In this document: positions 54,454 through 63,816 of the stretch, piece after piece
Layout: each line of letters begins with the position of its first letter
Position numbering within the stretch: the stretch's first letter is position 1
Source of the DNA: Isoptericola sp. AK164
GTDB taxonomy: Bacteria > Actinomycetota > Actinomycetes > Actinomycetales > Cellulomonadaceae
Length of the DNA stretch: 64,000 nt
Assembly (NCBI RefSeq): GCF_029643425.1
Contig: NZ_CP119106.1
Span: forward strand, 992,001-1,056,000
Direction: 5' to 3'
The notes under the pieces: model-generated
The model's database searches: none
What the model was told of the DNA's origin: nothing
What the model saw: only the letters and a program-made list of their open reading frames with translations
Translations under genes and position numbers: made by a program

Positions 54454-57288
54454 ATGCTGCGGTCCGCGTGGCGGCGTGCCGTCGCGCACCGCGGCCTGCT
54501 CGCGCTGGTCGCCCTGCTCGTCGCCGCGATCGCGGCGACGAGCGGGGTGACCGCGGGGGCGGTCGCCGCCACGACGACGGACGCCGCCCGCACGGCCCTC
54601 GGTGACGGCTCGACGGCGTCGCTGCAGGTGACCACGCGGGTCGCCGAGGACCCGGCGGCCCAGGACGCCCGGGTGCGCTCCACCGTCGCCGACCTGTTCG
54701 GCGACGCCCCGCTGCGCGTCGACCGCACCGAACGCCCCGACGGCGACGACACCCCGTTCGTGGAGTGGACGCTGACTCCTGTCGTGACGGAGGTCCTGCC
54801 CGCCGACCTCGCCGGGTTCGCCGCGGGCGGCGACGCCCTGCACGGTGTGCTGCGCGCCGACGACGCGGTGGCCGTCCGCGGCCTGACCGTCGAGGGCGAC
54901 CTGGCGCAGCGCGCGGCCGCCGAGCAGGAGGCCCAGGCCGCTGCCCGGGCGGTCCTCACGGTGCCGGTCGCCCTGCTCGTCCTGGTGGCCCTGGTGGCGC
55001 TGGTGCAGGTCGCCCGGCTGCTGGCCCAGGCGCGGGAGCGCGAGACCGAGATCCTCGTCGCCCGCGGCGCCGACCCGGGCCGGCTGACGGCCGCTGCGCT
55101 CGGAGAGGCGGCGGCCGTGTGCCTGCTCGCCGCCGCAGCGGGTTCCGCGGCCGCCGCCGGTGCCCTGAGCGTCGCCGGCACCGCCTCGCCGGCTCCGACG
55201 GTGCTGGTCGCGGGGTGCCTGGCCACCGTGGTCGCCGGCACGACCGCGCTCACCGTCGTGGCCGGTTCCCGGGCACGCGCCGTCGCGCGCCGTCGGCTCG
55301 CCGACCGGTCGGGACGGCTGCAGCGCGCCGCGGCCGCCGGCACCGTCGCCGGTGTCGGGCTGCTCGCCGTCGCCGGCATGTGGCGTCTGCGCTCCCTCGG
55401 GTCGCCGCTGGTCGTGGCGGACGGCGCCACGACCTGGGACCCTCTCGCCGCCGCGGGGCCGGCGCTGGCGCTCGCCGCGCTGGGCCTGCTCGCGCTGGCG
55501 CTCCTGGGTCCGCTCACGCGGGCCGGAGCACGGCTCGCCGCGGGGGGTCGCGGTGCGACCGCCGTGCTGGCCGCACGCCAGGTCTCCCGAGGTCTGCGGG
55601 TCGCCGTCGTGCCGGTGGTGCTGCTGGTGCTCGCCGGGGGATCCGCCGTGCTGGCCGCGGCCTACGCGGGCACCGCCCCGCAGGCACGGGCCGACCTGGC
55701 CACCCAGCAGCTCGGCACCGACGTCCGGGCCGCCGACGGCGCCGGGGCACGGCTGGCGCCCGACCGACTCCCGGTCCGCACGGCACGGCTCGCGGACCTG
55801 GACGGGGCGGCGGGCGCCGTGCCGGTCCTGGCCCGGAGCGCGACGGTGCAGGGCGACCCGCTCGGGCTCGTCGCGATGCCGGCCGACGCCGCGCCGGGCG
55901 CGGTCCGTCCCGTCGAGGCCGCCGCGGCCGTCGCCCCGCTGCGCGGCACGGAGCCGTTCGCCGCCGCGCCCGTCCTGCCGTCCGGGACGACGGGGCTCAC
56001 GATCGACCTGACGGGGACCGCCGTGGCCGACCCCGCAGCCCTGCCCCTCGGGACCCGCGACCGGTCCGAGCAGGCGCTGGACGTCGCCGTCACGGTGTGG
56101 CTCGTCGACGCGCACGGAGCCCTGGCCGTCGTGGACGCCGGCGTGCTGACCCTGACGGACGGACCCGCCGGAACCGAGCTGGTCGTCACCGTCCCCGCCA
56201 CCCTCGCCGACGCCTCCGAGCTGCGGGTCGCGGCGCTCGAGCTGGACCTGCCCGGCGTCCTGGTGCCTACCGAGGTGTCCGTCGCGGTGACCGGACTCGA
56301 CGCGGACGTCGAGGGCGCGCAGGTCCCCGTGGACGTCGCCGGGACCCGCTGGGCCGCCGCAGGGACCGCCCCGAGCTCCTCCGACGACGGCGCCCTCGGC
56401 GCCGACCTGACGCTCGGTTCCCGTGACGGGACCTGGCTGCGCCTGCTGGCCGCCGACGGACCGGGGGCGACGTCCCGCCCGGTGGTCCCGGCGGTGGTCA
56501 CCGACGCGGCGGCGCAGCGCTGGGACGCCGCCGTGGGGGACGAGCTGGAGGCCACCGTGGCCGGTGCCGAGGTGGTCCTCCGGGTCGCCGCGACCACCGA
56601 CGCGGTGCCCGGGGAGTCGACGGCCGAGTCCGCCTGGGTCGATCTCGGGACGCTGGACGCCGCGCTGCTCGCCACCACGGGGCAGCTGCCCCGGCCCGCC
56701 GAGGCGTGGGTCGCGGCGGACGATCCCGGCGACGCCGCCGCCGTCGACCGCCTGGCCGACGACGTGGCGCAGCTCCTCGGTCCGACGGACGCCACCGTCG
56801 CCGGCGGCGGCAGCCCCGGCGTCGTGGTCCGGACCGTCGCCGACGTCACCGCGTCCGACGCCGGGGCACCGGTCCGGCTCGCCGTCGTCCTCGCGGCCGC
56901 CGGGGCGACCGTGCTCGCCGTCCTCGGCCTCGCCGTCGTGGCCGTGACCACCCTGGCCGCGCGACGCGGCGAGGTCGCCGTGCTCCGCGCGCTGGGCGTG
57001 GGCCCCCGGCAGCAGGGCAGGGGGCGTGCCGGCGAGCTCGTCGTGCTCGGCGGCGTCGGTCTCGGCGCCGGCGTCCTGGCCGGGGCGGTCCTCGCGGCCG
57101 TCACCGTGCCCGGTCTCGCGCACGCCGTGGTGCGGGGCGGGACGACGCCGGACCTCGTGGTCGACGCCGGGGTGCTGGTCCCGCTGCTCCTGGCGGCCGT
57201 GGCCGGTGTGCTGCTGGTCGGCGCCGTGGTCGCCTCCCGGGTGGCCGCGCAGGCGCGCGACACGACCTACCGGGCGGAGGTGCGATGA
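54454..57288 (+). CDS. Large FtsX-like ABC permease 1
   Basis: This 944-aa protein starts MLRSAWRRAVAHRG with a first membrane helix at about 13-33. Further helix clusters lie near residues 165-185 and 210-265 (with LARARERETEILVARGADPGRL, an FtsX coupling segment), 290-400, and 805-940 (AARRGEVAVLRALGVGPRQQ). A large Ala/Asp/Val-rich extracytoplasmic domain lies at about 405-800. The architecture is that of FtsX/MacB permeases with two FtsX domains. It overlaps the next permease by ATGA. The substrate is unknown; such systems export lipids, lipoproteins or peptides, or act as mechanotransmitters. Confidence 0.88.
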   Translation: MLRSAWRRAVAHRGLLALVALLVAAIAATSGVTAGAVAATTTDAARTALGDGSTASLQVTTRVAEDPAAQDARVRSTVADLFGDAPLRVDRTERPDGDDTPFVEWTLTPVVTEVLPADLAGFAAGGDALHGVLRADDAVAVRGLTVEGDLAQRAAAEQEAQAAARAVLTVPVALLVLVALVALVQVARLLAQARERETEILVARGADPGRLTAAALGEAAAVCLLAAAAGSAAAAGALSVAGTASPAPTVLVAGCLATVVAGTTALTVVAGSRARAVARRRLADRSGRLQRAAAAGTVAGVGLLAVAGMWRLRSLGSPLVVADGATTWDPLAAAGPALALAALGLLALALLGPLTRAGARLAAGGRGATAVLAARQVSRGLRVAVVPVVLLVLAGGSAVLAAAYAGTAPQARADLATQQLGTDVRAADGAGARLAPDRLPVRTARLADLDGAAGAVPVLARSATVQGDPLGLVAMPADAAPGAVRPVEAAAAVAPLRGTEPFAAAPVLPSGTTGLTIDLTGTAVADPAALPLGTRDRSEQALDVAVTVWLVDAHGALAVVDAGVLTLTDGPAGTELVVTVPATLADASELRVAALELDLPGVLVPTEVSVAVTGLDADVEGAQVPVDVAGTRWAAAGTAPSSSDDGALGADLTLGSRDGTWLRLLAADGPGATSRPVVPAVVTDAAAQRWDAAVGDELEATVAGAEVVLRVAATTDAVPGESTAESAWVDLGTLDAALLATTGQLPRPAEAWVAADDPGDAAAVDRLADDVAQLLGPTDATVAGGGSPGVVVRTVADVTASDAGAPVRLAVVLAAAGATVLAVLGLAVVAVTTLAARRGEVAVLRALGVGPRQQGRGRAGELVVLGGVGLGAGVLAGAVLAAVTVPGLAHAVVRGGTTPDLVVDAGVLVPLLLAAVAGVLLVGAVVASRVAAQARDTTYRAEVR

Positions 57289-60095
57289 GCCTGATGCTCC
57301 TGGTGCGCCGGCACCTGCGCACCGCGGCCGGCGCCGTGCTGGCCCTGGCGGCGGTGACCGTCCTCGCCGCCGGCACCCTGTCCACGGTGCCGCGGGCGGT
57401 CGCCGCGGTGCACGCCGACCAGCTCGCGCACGTCACGGCGCAGACGTCCGCCCTGACGTCCGACGTCGTCGCCACGACGCCCGTCTTCCCCGGCTACGGC
57501 GAGGACTACGACGCCTACGGCGGCGTGCACCGCGAGGGTCCGGCCGACGGGGAGGTCGACCCGCCGGTGCCCGACCTCGACGGCTACCTCGCCGGGCTGC
57601 GCGACCTCGCCGCCGCGCGACCGGCCCCGCTGTCCGGCGTCCTCGGCGAGCCCGACCTGGTCGTCGCGGCGGACCGCACCGGGGTGGAGCGGGTCGAGGG
57701 CAACGACGTCGCCGCGCCGGGCATCGTGCTGCAGGCGGGCCCGTCGGCGTCGGCGCAGGTCCAGGTGGTCGAGGGGCGCTGGCCGGCCGCCACGCCCGTC
57801 CCCGCCGACCCGACGGCGATGCTGCCCGGGTCCGACGGCGTGGTGGAGTTCGAGCCCACCGCGATGGAGGTGGCGGTCTCGACCGCGGTCGCCGCCGAGC
57901 TCGACTGGGCCCTCGACTCGGTGCACGCCACCGACGAGCCGCTGCTGCCGCCGCTGCACGTCGTCGGCCTCTGGGAACCGCAGGACGCCGACGCCGACTA
58001 CTGGGCGCACGTCCCGCGCACGACGACTCCAGAGATCGTGTTCGACCCCAACATCGGCAAGATCGTCACGGCGGGGGTCTTCGCCGACCCGGCCACGCTC
58101 GGCTCCTGGGTCCCCGCGCCGTCGGCGCGTGTCTGGTTCCCGGTCGACACCTCTGGCGTCGCCGCGCAGGACGCGCCGGCGCTGCTCGCCCAGCTGCGCG
58201 GCCTGACGGCCACGACCACCACCGTCGTCGACGGCGACAGCGCCGTGCTGGAACCGGCCACGGGGTTGCTCGACGTGCTGGAGACCGCGCTGGGCCAGCG
58301 CGCCGGCGTCGACGCGATCGTCACGGTGCTCGCCGTCGGACCGCTGGGCGCGCTGGCCGCCGTTCTCGTGCTTGCCGCGGGGCTGGTCGTCGACCGGCGC
58401 CGCGCGACGCTGGCGCTCGCACGGGCGCGGGGTGCGTCGATGACGTGGGTCCGCGGGGTGGTCGCGCTCGAGGGCCTGGTCGTCGGGCTGCCCGCGGCCG
58501 CGCTGGGGTTCGCGGCCGGGCTCGCCGTGGTGCCCGGGACCGTGACGTCCGTGCAGGTCGGCGCGGCGGTGCTGTGCGGGCTCGGCCCGGCGCTCGTGCT
58601 GGCCGCCGTGACCCCGGCCGCCGGGCTGCGGGCCGGCCGCGCGGACCTCGGGGCCGTCCCCGCCCGACGTCGGCACCTGCGCCTCGGGGTGGAGGCCGGC
58701 GTCGTCCTCGCCGCGGCCGGGACGTCGTGGCTCGCGGTGGACCGGGGCGTCGTCGCCGCGACGGGCTCCTCGACGGGCCCGACCGGCACCGGCAGCGGTG
58801 TCGACCCGCTCCTGGCCGTGGCCCCGCTGCTGGTCGGCGTCGCGGTCGCGCTGGTCACGTTCCGGCTCGTGCCGCCCGTGGCGCGCGCGGTGGAACGCCT
58901 CGCCGCACGGGGGTCGGGACTCGTGCCGTTCCTCGGGGCGGCGCGCGTGCGCCGGGACCCGGCCGGGGGTCCGCTGCCCGCGGTGGCGCTGGTGCTCGCC
59001 GTCGGTGTCGCCCTGTCGTCCGTGGTGCTGTCCGGCACGGTGCGCCAGGGCGTCACCGACGAGGCCTGGGCGGAGGTCGGGGGAGACCTGCGGGTGGCTG
59101 GTCCGGTCGTCGACGGCCCGACGGCCGACTCCCTGCGCGGGATCGACGGCGTGGCCGCGGTCGCGCCCGTCGCCGACGCCGGCCGGTTCGCGCTCGGCCG
59201 TGTCGGCAGCGGCAGTCCCGTGACCGCGTGGACCACCGACGCCGCCGAGCTCGCGCGGGTGCAGCAGGACGTGCCGGGAGCGCCGGACGGGCTGGACCGG
59301 CTCGCGGCCACCGACGACGGACGACTCCCTGTCGTCGCCGTCGGCTTTGCGGCCGGGCAGGTGACCGACGGACAGGTGCTGTCCGGGCCCGGGGGCGCTC
59401 GCACGGAGGTCGTCGTCGTGGACCGCGTCGACGCCCTGCCCGGCCTGCCGCCGTCGTCGGGCGCCCTGCTGGTCGACGCGACCGCGGCCGGGGACCGGGT
59501 GGGGATCGCACCGGGGACCGCGCGCCTCGCGCTGGTCGGCCTGACCGACGCCGCCGACGCCGAGGCTCCGGACCCCGCCCCGGTCGAGGCGGAGATCGGC
59601 GCGCTGCTGCCCACCGCCGTCGTCGACGACCCGCGCGAGGGCGAGCAGGCGCTGCTGTCCTCGCCGGCCGCCGCCGGTCTGGCGACGGCGTTCACCGTCG
59701 CCGTCGCGCTCTCGGCGCTGCTGTGCGTGGCGACCGTGACGCTGATGCTCGTCCTGGCCACGCCGGCCCGCACCCGCGTGCTGGCCGTGCTGCGCACCCT
59801 CGGCCTGCCCCGCCGGGCCGAGCGCGGGCTGGTGGCGTGGGAGGTCGGGCCCTGGGCGGTCGCCGCGCTGCTGGCGGGCGGCGTCGTGGGCGTGCTGGTG
59901 CCGGCGCTCGTGCTGGCGGTCGTCGACCTGACCCCGCTGACCGGGGGTGCGGCGTCGCCCGCGCTGGTGGTCGACCCCTGGGGGCCCGCGGCGCTCGCCG
60001 GGGGCCTGCTCGTCGCGGTGGTCGCCGGCACGCTGGTGGCCGGGTCGGTGGGGCGGCGCCGGGGTGCCGAGACGTGGCGGACGGTGACGGACTGA
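57285..60095 (+). CDS. Large FtsX-like ABC permease 2
   Basis: This 936-aa protein resembles permease 1 in length and design: an N-terminal helix (about 11-32), a long external domain (about 35-340), a helix cluster with LALARARGASMTWVRG, a second external domain, and a C-terminal FtsX cluster (ARTRVLAVLRTLGLPRRAERG). The two permeases probably pair. The ATG at 57285 overlaps the stop of permease 1. The first ATPase gene follows after 16 bp. Confidence 0.88.
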   Translation: MSLMLLVRRHLRTAAGAVLALAAVTVLAAGTLSTVPRAVAAVHADQLAHVTAQTSALTSDVVATTPVFPGYGEDYDAYGGVHREGPADGEVDPPVPDLDGYLAGLRDLAAARPAPLSGVLGEPDLVVAADRTGVERVEGNDVAAPGIVLQAGPSASAQVQVVEGRWPAATPVPADPTAMLPGSDGVVEFEPTAMEVAVSTAVAAELDWALDSVHATDEPLLPPLHVVGLWEPQDADADYWAHVPRTTTPEIVFDPNIGKIVTAGVFADPATLGSWVPAPSARVWFPVDTSGVAAQDAPALLAQLRGLTATTTTVVDGDSAVLEPATGLLDVLETALGQRAGVDAIVTVLAVGPLGALAAVLVLAAGLVVDRRRATLALARARGASMTWVRGVVALEGLVVGLPAAALGFAAGLAVVPGTVTSVQVGAAVLCGLGPALVLAAVTPAAGLRAGRADLGAVPARRRHLRLGVEAGVVLAAAGTSWLAVDRGVVAATGSSTGPTGTGSGVDPLLAVAPLLVGVAVALVTFRLVPPVARAVERLAARGSGLVPFLGAARVRRDPAGGPLPAVALVLAVGVALSSVVLSGTVRQGVTDEAWAEVGGDLRVAGPVVDGPTADSLRGIDGVAAVAPVADAGRFALGRVGSGSPVTAWTTDAAELARVQQDVPGAPDGLDRLAATDDGRLPVVAVGFAAGQVTDGQVLSGPGGARTEVVVVDRVDALPGLPPSSGALLVDATAAGDRVGIAPGTARLALVGLTDAADAEAPDPAPVEAEIGALLPTAVVDDPREGEQALLSSPAAAGLATAFTVAVALSALLCVATVTLMLVLATPARTRVLAVLRTLGLPRRAERGLVAWEVGPWAVAALLAGGVVGVLVPALVLAVVDLTPLTGGAASPALVVDPWGPAALAGGLLVAVVAGTLVAGSVGRRRGAETWRTVTD

Positions 60096-60111
60096 TGACG
60101 AGGAGCGAGGT

Positions 60112-61041
60112 ATGAGCGAGATCCTGTGCCGCGGGCTGGTGCGCATCTTCGCCACCGACGGCGTGGAGGTCCAGGCCCTGCAGGGCCTGGACCTGGAGGT
60201 CGAGGCCGGCGACCTGGTGGCCGTCGTGGGTGCCTCCGGGTCGGGGAAGTCCACGCTGCTGGGCATCCTGTCCGGGCTGGACACCCCCACCGGAGGGTCG
60301 GCCGTCGTGGCGGGCACGGACCTGCTCACGATGGGGCGCCGGGACCGGGTCGTCTACCAGCGCCGCACGGTCGGGTTCGTCTGGCAGCAGACCTCCCGCA
60401 ACCTTCTGCCGTACCTCACGGCGGCCGAGAACGTCCGCCTCGTGCTCGACCTGGGCGGCGGCCGCCGCACCGAGCGGGCCGCGCGCACCGACGAGCTGCT
60501 CGACCTGCTGCAGGTGGCCGACGTCGCCGACCGGTACCCGGCCGAGATGTCCGGCGGGCAGCAGCAGCGGGTCGCGATCGCCGTCGCGGTGGCGAACCGC
60601 CCGCGCGTGCTGCTCGCCGACGAGCCGACCGGCGAGCTCGACGAGGCCACCAGCGCGGACGTGCTGGAGGCGCTGCGCGCGGTCAACGCGGCCACGGGCA
60701 CGACGACGCTCATCGTCACGCACGACCCGACGGTGTCGGAGCACGTGGCCCGCACCGTGCAGATCCGTGACGGCCGCACCTCCACCGAGGTGCTGCGCCG
60801 GACCGCCACGGACGCCGACGGCGTGCGGCGCGACGTCGCGGAGGAGTTCGCGGTGCTGGACCGGGTCGGGCGCCTGCAGCTGCCGCACGACGTCGTCGAG
60901 GCCCTGGACCTGCGCGACCGGGTCCGGCTGCGGCTGCAGGAGGACCACGTCCAGGTCCGGCGGGACAGCGACGACACGCAGGACGAGACCCGTGGCGACA
61001 CCCGCGAGGACGCCCGCGGGTCCACGGGGGAGGAGAGCTGA
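60112..61041 (+). CDS. ABC ATPase (LolD/MacB type) with C-terminal AbrB-like domain
   Basis: This 309-aa protein has an ATPase domain (about 1-226) with Walker A GASGSGKSTLL, signature [15 protein letters not shown] and Walker [13 protein letters not shown]. Residues about 243-285 then read like a SpoVT/AbrB swapped-hairpin unit (FAVLDRVGRLQLPHDVVEAL, then RVRLRL), and an acidic D/E/R-rich tail closes the protein. The ATG follows AGGAG. It powers the FtsX-like permeases. Confidence 0.9.
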   Translation: MSEILCRGLVRIFATDGVEVQALQGLDLEVEAGDLVAVVGASGSGKSTLLGILSGLDTPTGGSAVVAGTDLLTMGRRDRVVYQRRTVGFVWQQTSRNLLPYLTAAENVRLVLDLGGGRRTERAARTDELLDLLQVADVADRYPAEMSGGQQQRVAIAVAVANRPRVLLADEPTGELDEATSADVLEALRAVNAATGTTTLIVTHDPTVSEHVARTVQIRDGRTSTEVLRRTATDADGVRRDVAEEFAVLDRVGRLQLPHDVVEALDLRDRVRLRLQEDHVQVRRDSDDTQDETRGDTREDARGSTGEES

Positions 61042-61745
61042 TGCCGACGACGGTGACGACGCCGGGGACGACGCCGGTCCTGCGGACCGAGGACGTGCGC
61101 CGCACGTTCGGCCGCGGGGCCGGCGAGGTGCACGCCCTGCGCGGGGTGTCCGTGGCGGTCGCGGCGGGCGAGCTGCTCGTGGTGCGCGGTCCGTCGGGGT
61201 CGGGCAAGACCACGCTGCTCAACGTGCTCGGCGGGCTGGACGCGCCGTCGTCGGGCCGGGTGTGGCTGGACGACCGCGAGCTGACGGCGCTGGACCCGGA
61301 CGAGGTGCTGGCGCTGCGGCGCGACGAGGTCGGCTACGTCTTCCAGTCCTTCGGTCTGCTGCCGGTGCTGTCCGCCGCGGAGAACGTCGAGGTGCCGCTC
61401 CGGCTGCGCCGGGTCCCCCCGGCCGAGCGGGCGGCGCGCGTGGCGGACGCCCTGGACCGGGTGGGACTCGCCGACCACGCCGACCAGCGGCCCTACGAGC
61501 TCTCCGGCGGCCAGCAGCAGCGCGTCGGCATCGCGCGTGCCCTGGTGGCGGCCCCCCGGGTGCTGCTCGCGGACGAACCCACCGGTCAGCTCGACACGGC
61601 GACCGGGCGGCGCGTGATGGACGTGCTGGCCGAGCTGGTGCACACCGCGGGGGTCGCGGCCGTCGTCACGACGCACGACCCGGAGCTGGTCCGGCGGGCG
61701 GACCGGGTGGTGGACCTGCACGACGGCGCGACCGCCGAGGCCTGA
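61041..61745 (+). CDS. ABC ATPase (LolD/MacB type)
   Basis: This 234-aa ATPase has Walker [13 protein letters not shown]-loop region [19 protein letters not shown], signature [15 protein letters not shown] and Walker [13 protein letters not shown]. It overlaps the previous gene by one base (TGATG). With two permeases and two ATPases in one row, each permease may have its own ATPase, or both may serve one heteromeric complex. It is the last gene of this transcript before a 222-bp gap. Confidence 0.94.
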   Translation: MPTTVTTPGTTPVLRTEDVRRTFGRGAGEVHALRGVSVAVAAGELLVVRGPSGSGKTTLLNVLGGLDAPSSGRVWLDDRELTALDPDEVLALRRDEVGYVFQSFGLLPVLSAAENVEVPLRLRRVPPAERAARVADALDRVGLADHADQRPYELSGGQQQRVGIARALVAAPRVLLADEPTGQLDTATGRRVMDVLAELVHTAGVAAVVTTHDPELVRRADRVVDLHDGATAEA

Positions 61746-61967
61746 TCCCGCCGTCCTGCCACGGGACAGCGTTTTCACCCGCTCTCAGATGTCGAGCGGG
61801 TTCCGATCGGGTCACGATCGTGGTATCGGTCGCCAGGAAGGGTGACCGGGGACACGATGAGGGGTTAGGCTCCTGGGCGCATCTTGTGCTGCGGACGCAG
61901 ATCCGCGCCCGCACCCCTCGCGTCGGAGCACCCCTCCGACGGCGTGCACATCAACTCAGGAGGACAC

Positions 61968-63590
61968 GTGACACCTCGCGGACGTATGGCAGGCATCGGG
62001 GCCTTCACCCTGGCCTCGGCCCTGCTGCTCTCGGCTTGCGGCGGCTCTGGCAGCTCCGACGAAGGCGACTCGACCGCGGCTGCGGAGGGCGACAGCACCG
62101 GCGTCGTCTCCATCAGCAGCGGCGAGCCCCAGAACCCGCTGACCCCCGGCATGACCAACGAGGTCTACGGCGGTCTGGTGGTCAAGAACATCTACTCCGG
62201 TCTCGTCTACTACGACGCGGACGGTGCGATCGAGAACGAGGTCGCCGAGTCCATCGAGTCCGAGGACAACCAGAACTGGACGATCACGATCCAGGACGGC
62301 TGGACCTTCTCCGACGGCACCCCCGTCACGGCCCAGAGCTTCGTCGACGCGTGGAAGTACGTCGCGAACCTGGACAACGCCCAGAACCAGCAGTACTTCT
62401 TCAACGGCTTCGCCGGCTTCAGCTTCGAGGAGCCGTCCGACATCGCCGTCGAGGTCGTGGACGAGACGACCTTCACCGCCGAGCTCTCCCAGCCCGCCTC
62501 GGACTTCCCGCTGTGGCTCGGTTACTCGGCGTTCAACCCGATGCCCGAGGCCTTCTTCGAGGACCCGGAGGGCTTCGGCTCGGAGCCGATCGGCAACGGC
62601 CCGTACGAGCTCGAGTCGTGGGAGAACGACAGCCTCATCACGCTCGTGCCCCGCGAGGGCTACGAGGGTCCGCGCCAGCCGGCCAACGGCGGGCTCGAGA
62701 TGGTCGCGTACGTCGAGGAGGACACGGCGTACAACGACATGCTCGACGGCAACCTCGACGTGCTGCCGAACGTGCCGTCCTCGGCCTTCGCGACCTTCGA
62801 GGACGAGCTCGGTGAGCGCGCCGTGAACCAGCCGGCGGCCGTCATCCAGGTCGTCAACGTGCCCGAGTGGCTCCCCGAGTTCCAGGGCGAGGCCGGCGTC
62901 ATGCGCCGCCAGGCCATCTCCATGGCGATCGACCGCGAGACGATCACCGAGACGCTCTACAGCGGTTCGCGCACCCCGGCCAGCGACTTCACCTCGCCGG
63001 TCATCGACGGGTTCTCCGACGACATCCCCGGCTCCGAGATCCTCGACTACGACCCCGAGGGCGCTGCCGAGATGTGGGAGCAGGCCGAGGAGATGGACCC
63101 GATCGGCGACTACACGCTGCAGATCGCGTCCAACGCCGACTCGGACCACCAGGACTGGATCGACGCGGCCTGCAACACCATCCGCACCGACCTGGGCATC
63201 GGCTGCGAGTTCGCGCCGTACACCACCTTCGACGAGTTCCTCAACGCGCGTGACGACGAGTCCGTCGAGGGCATCTTCCGCGGTGGCTGGCAGGCCGACT
63301 GGCCGTCGATGAGCAACTTCCTGGGCCCGATCTACGGCACCGGGGCCGGCTCGAACGACATGAACTACTCGAACGAGGAGTTCGACGCCCTGCTCGCCGA
63401 GGCGGCCGCCGCCGAGGACACGGCCACCGCGACCGAGCTCTACAAGGAGGCCCAGGAGATCCTGTTCCAGGACGTCCCGGGCATCCCGCTGTGGTACCAG
63501 AACGCGACCGGCGGCTACGCGGAGACCGTCGAGAACGTCGAGTTCGGCTGGGACAGCGACCCGATCCTGTACCAGATCACCAAGGAGTGA
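61968..63590 (+). CDS. Second peptide-type ABC substrate-binding lipoprotein
   Basis: This 540-aa protein starts at the GTG at 61968 after AGGAGG. The lipoprotein signal has a hydrophobic core and lipobox LSAC with Cys24, followed by a Gly/Ser/Asp linker. The fold is SBP family 5 (TFSDGTPVTAQSFVDAWKYVA, PIGNGPYELESW). It resembles oligopeptide-binding proteins and differs clearly from the first one in this window, so it likely has another ligand. Its permease follows after a perfect hairpin. Confidence 0.94.
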   Translation: MTPRGRMAGIGAFTLASALLLSACGGSGSSDEGDSTAAAEGDSTGVVSISSGEPQNPLTPGMTNEVYGGLVVKNIYSGLVYYDADGAIENEVAESIESEDNQNWTITIQDGWTFSDGTPVTAQSFVDAWKYVANLDNAQNQQYFFNGFAGFSFEEPSDIAVEVVDETTFTAELSQPASDFPLWLGYSAFNPMPEAFFEDPEGFGSEPIGNGPYELESWENDSLITLVPREGYEGPRQPANGGLEMVAYVEEDTAYNDMLDGNLDVLPNVPSSAFATFEDELGERAVNQPAAVIQVVNVPEWLPEFQGEAGVMRRQAISMAIDRETITETLYSGSRTPASDFTSPVIDGFSDDIPGSEILDYDPEGAAEMWEQAEEMDPIGDYTLQIASNADSDHQDWIDAACNTIRTDLGIGCEFAPYTTFDEFLNARDDESVEGIFRGGWQADWPSMSNFLGPIYGTGAGSNDMNYSNEEFDALLAEAAAAEDTATATELYKEAQEILFQDVPGIPLWYQNATGGYAETVENVEFGWDSDPILYQITKE

Positions 63591-63599
63591 TCCGCTGAC

Positions 63600-63637
63600 A
63601 CGGACGGGGCACCCGCCTCGGCGGGTGCCCCGTCCGT
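63600..63637 (+). terminator. Hairpin between second binding-protein and permease genes
   Basis: A perfect 17-bp stem (ACGGACGGGGCACCCGC / GCGGGTGCCCCGTCCGT) with loop CTCG lies 9 bp after the stop. It stands in the same place as the hairpin of the first importer. Confidence 0.85.
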
Positions 63638-63816
63638 CGTCGTTCCCGAGCGGTCGCGGCGTCGGGTACCGTCTGACGTCGACCACTCGTCGCGAGGGGG
63701 CGGGGGTGCGCACCACAGCACCCCCGCCCCACCGCTGTCCGCGTCCCCGCACGGTCGCGGTTCGAGGAAACCCGTAGCCTGGGGGGACCCCCTGGGCACA
63801 CGAGGAGATAAATCGC

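Noticed and set aside
63774-63816. Firm promoter call for the last permease gene
   Set aside because: TAGCCT fits TANNNT, but no -35 or other support is visible, so it is only mentioned with the gene.
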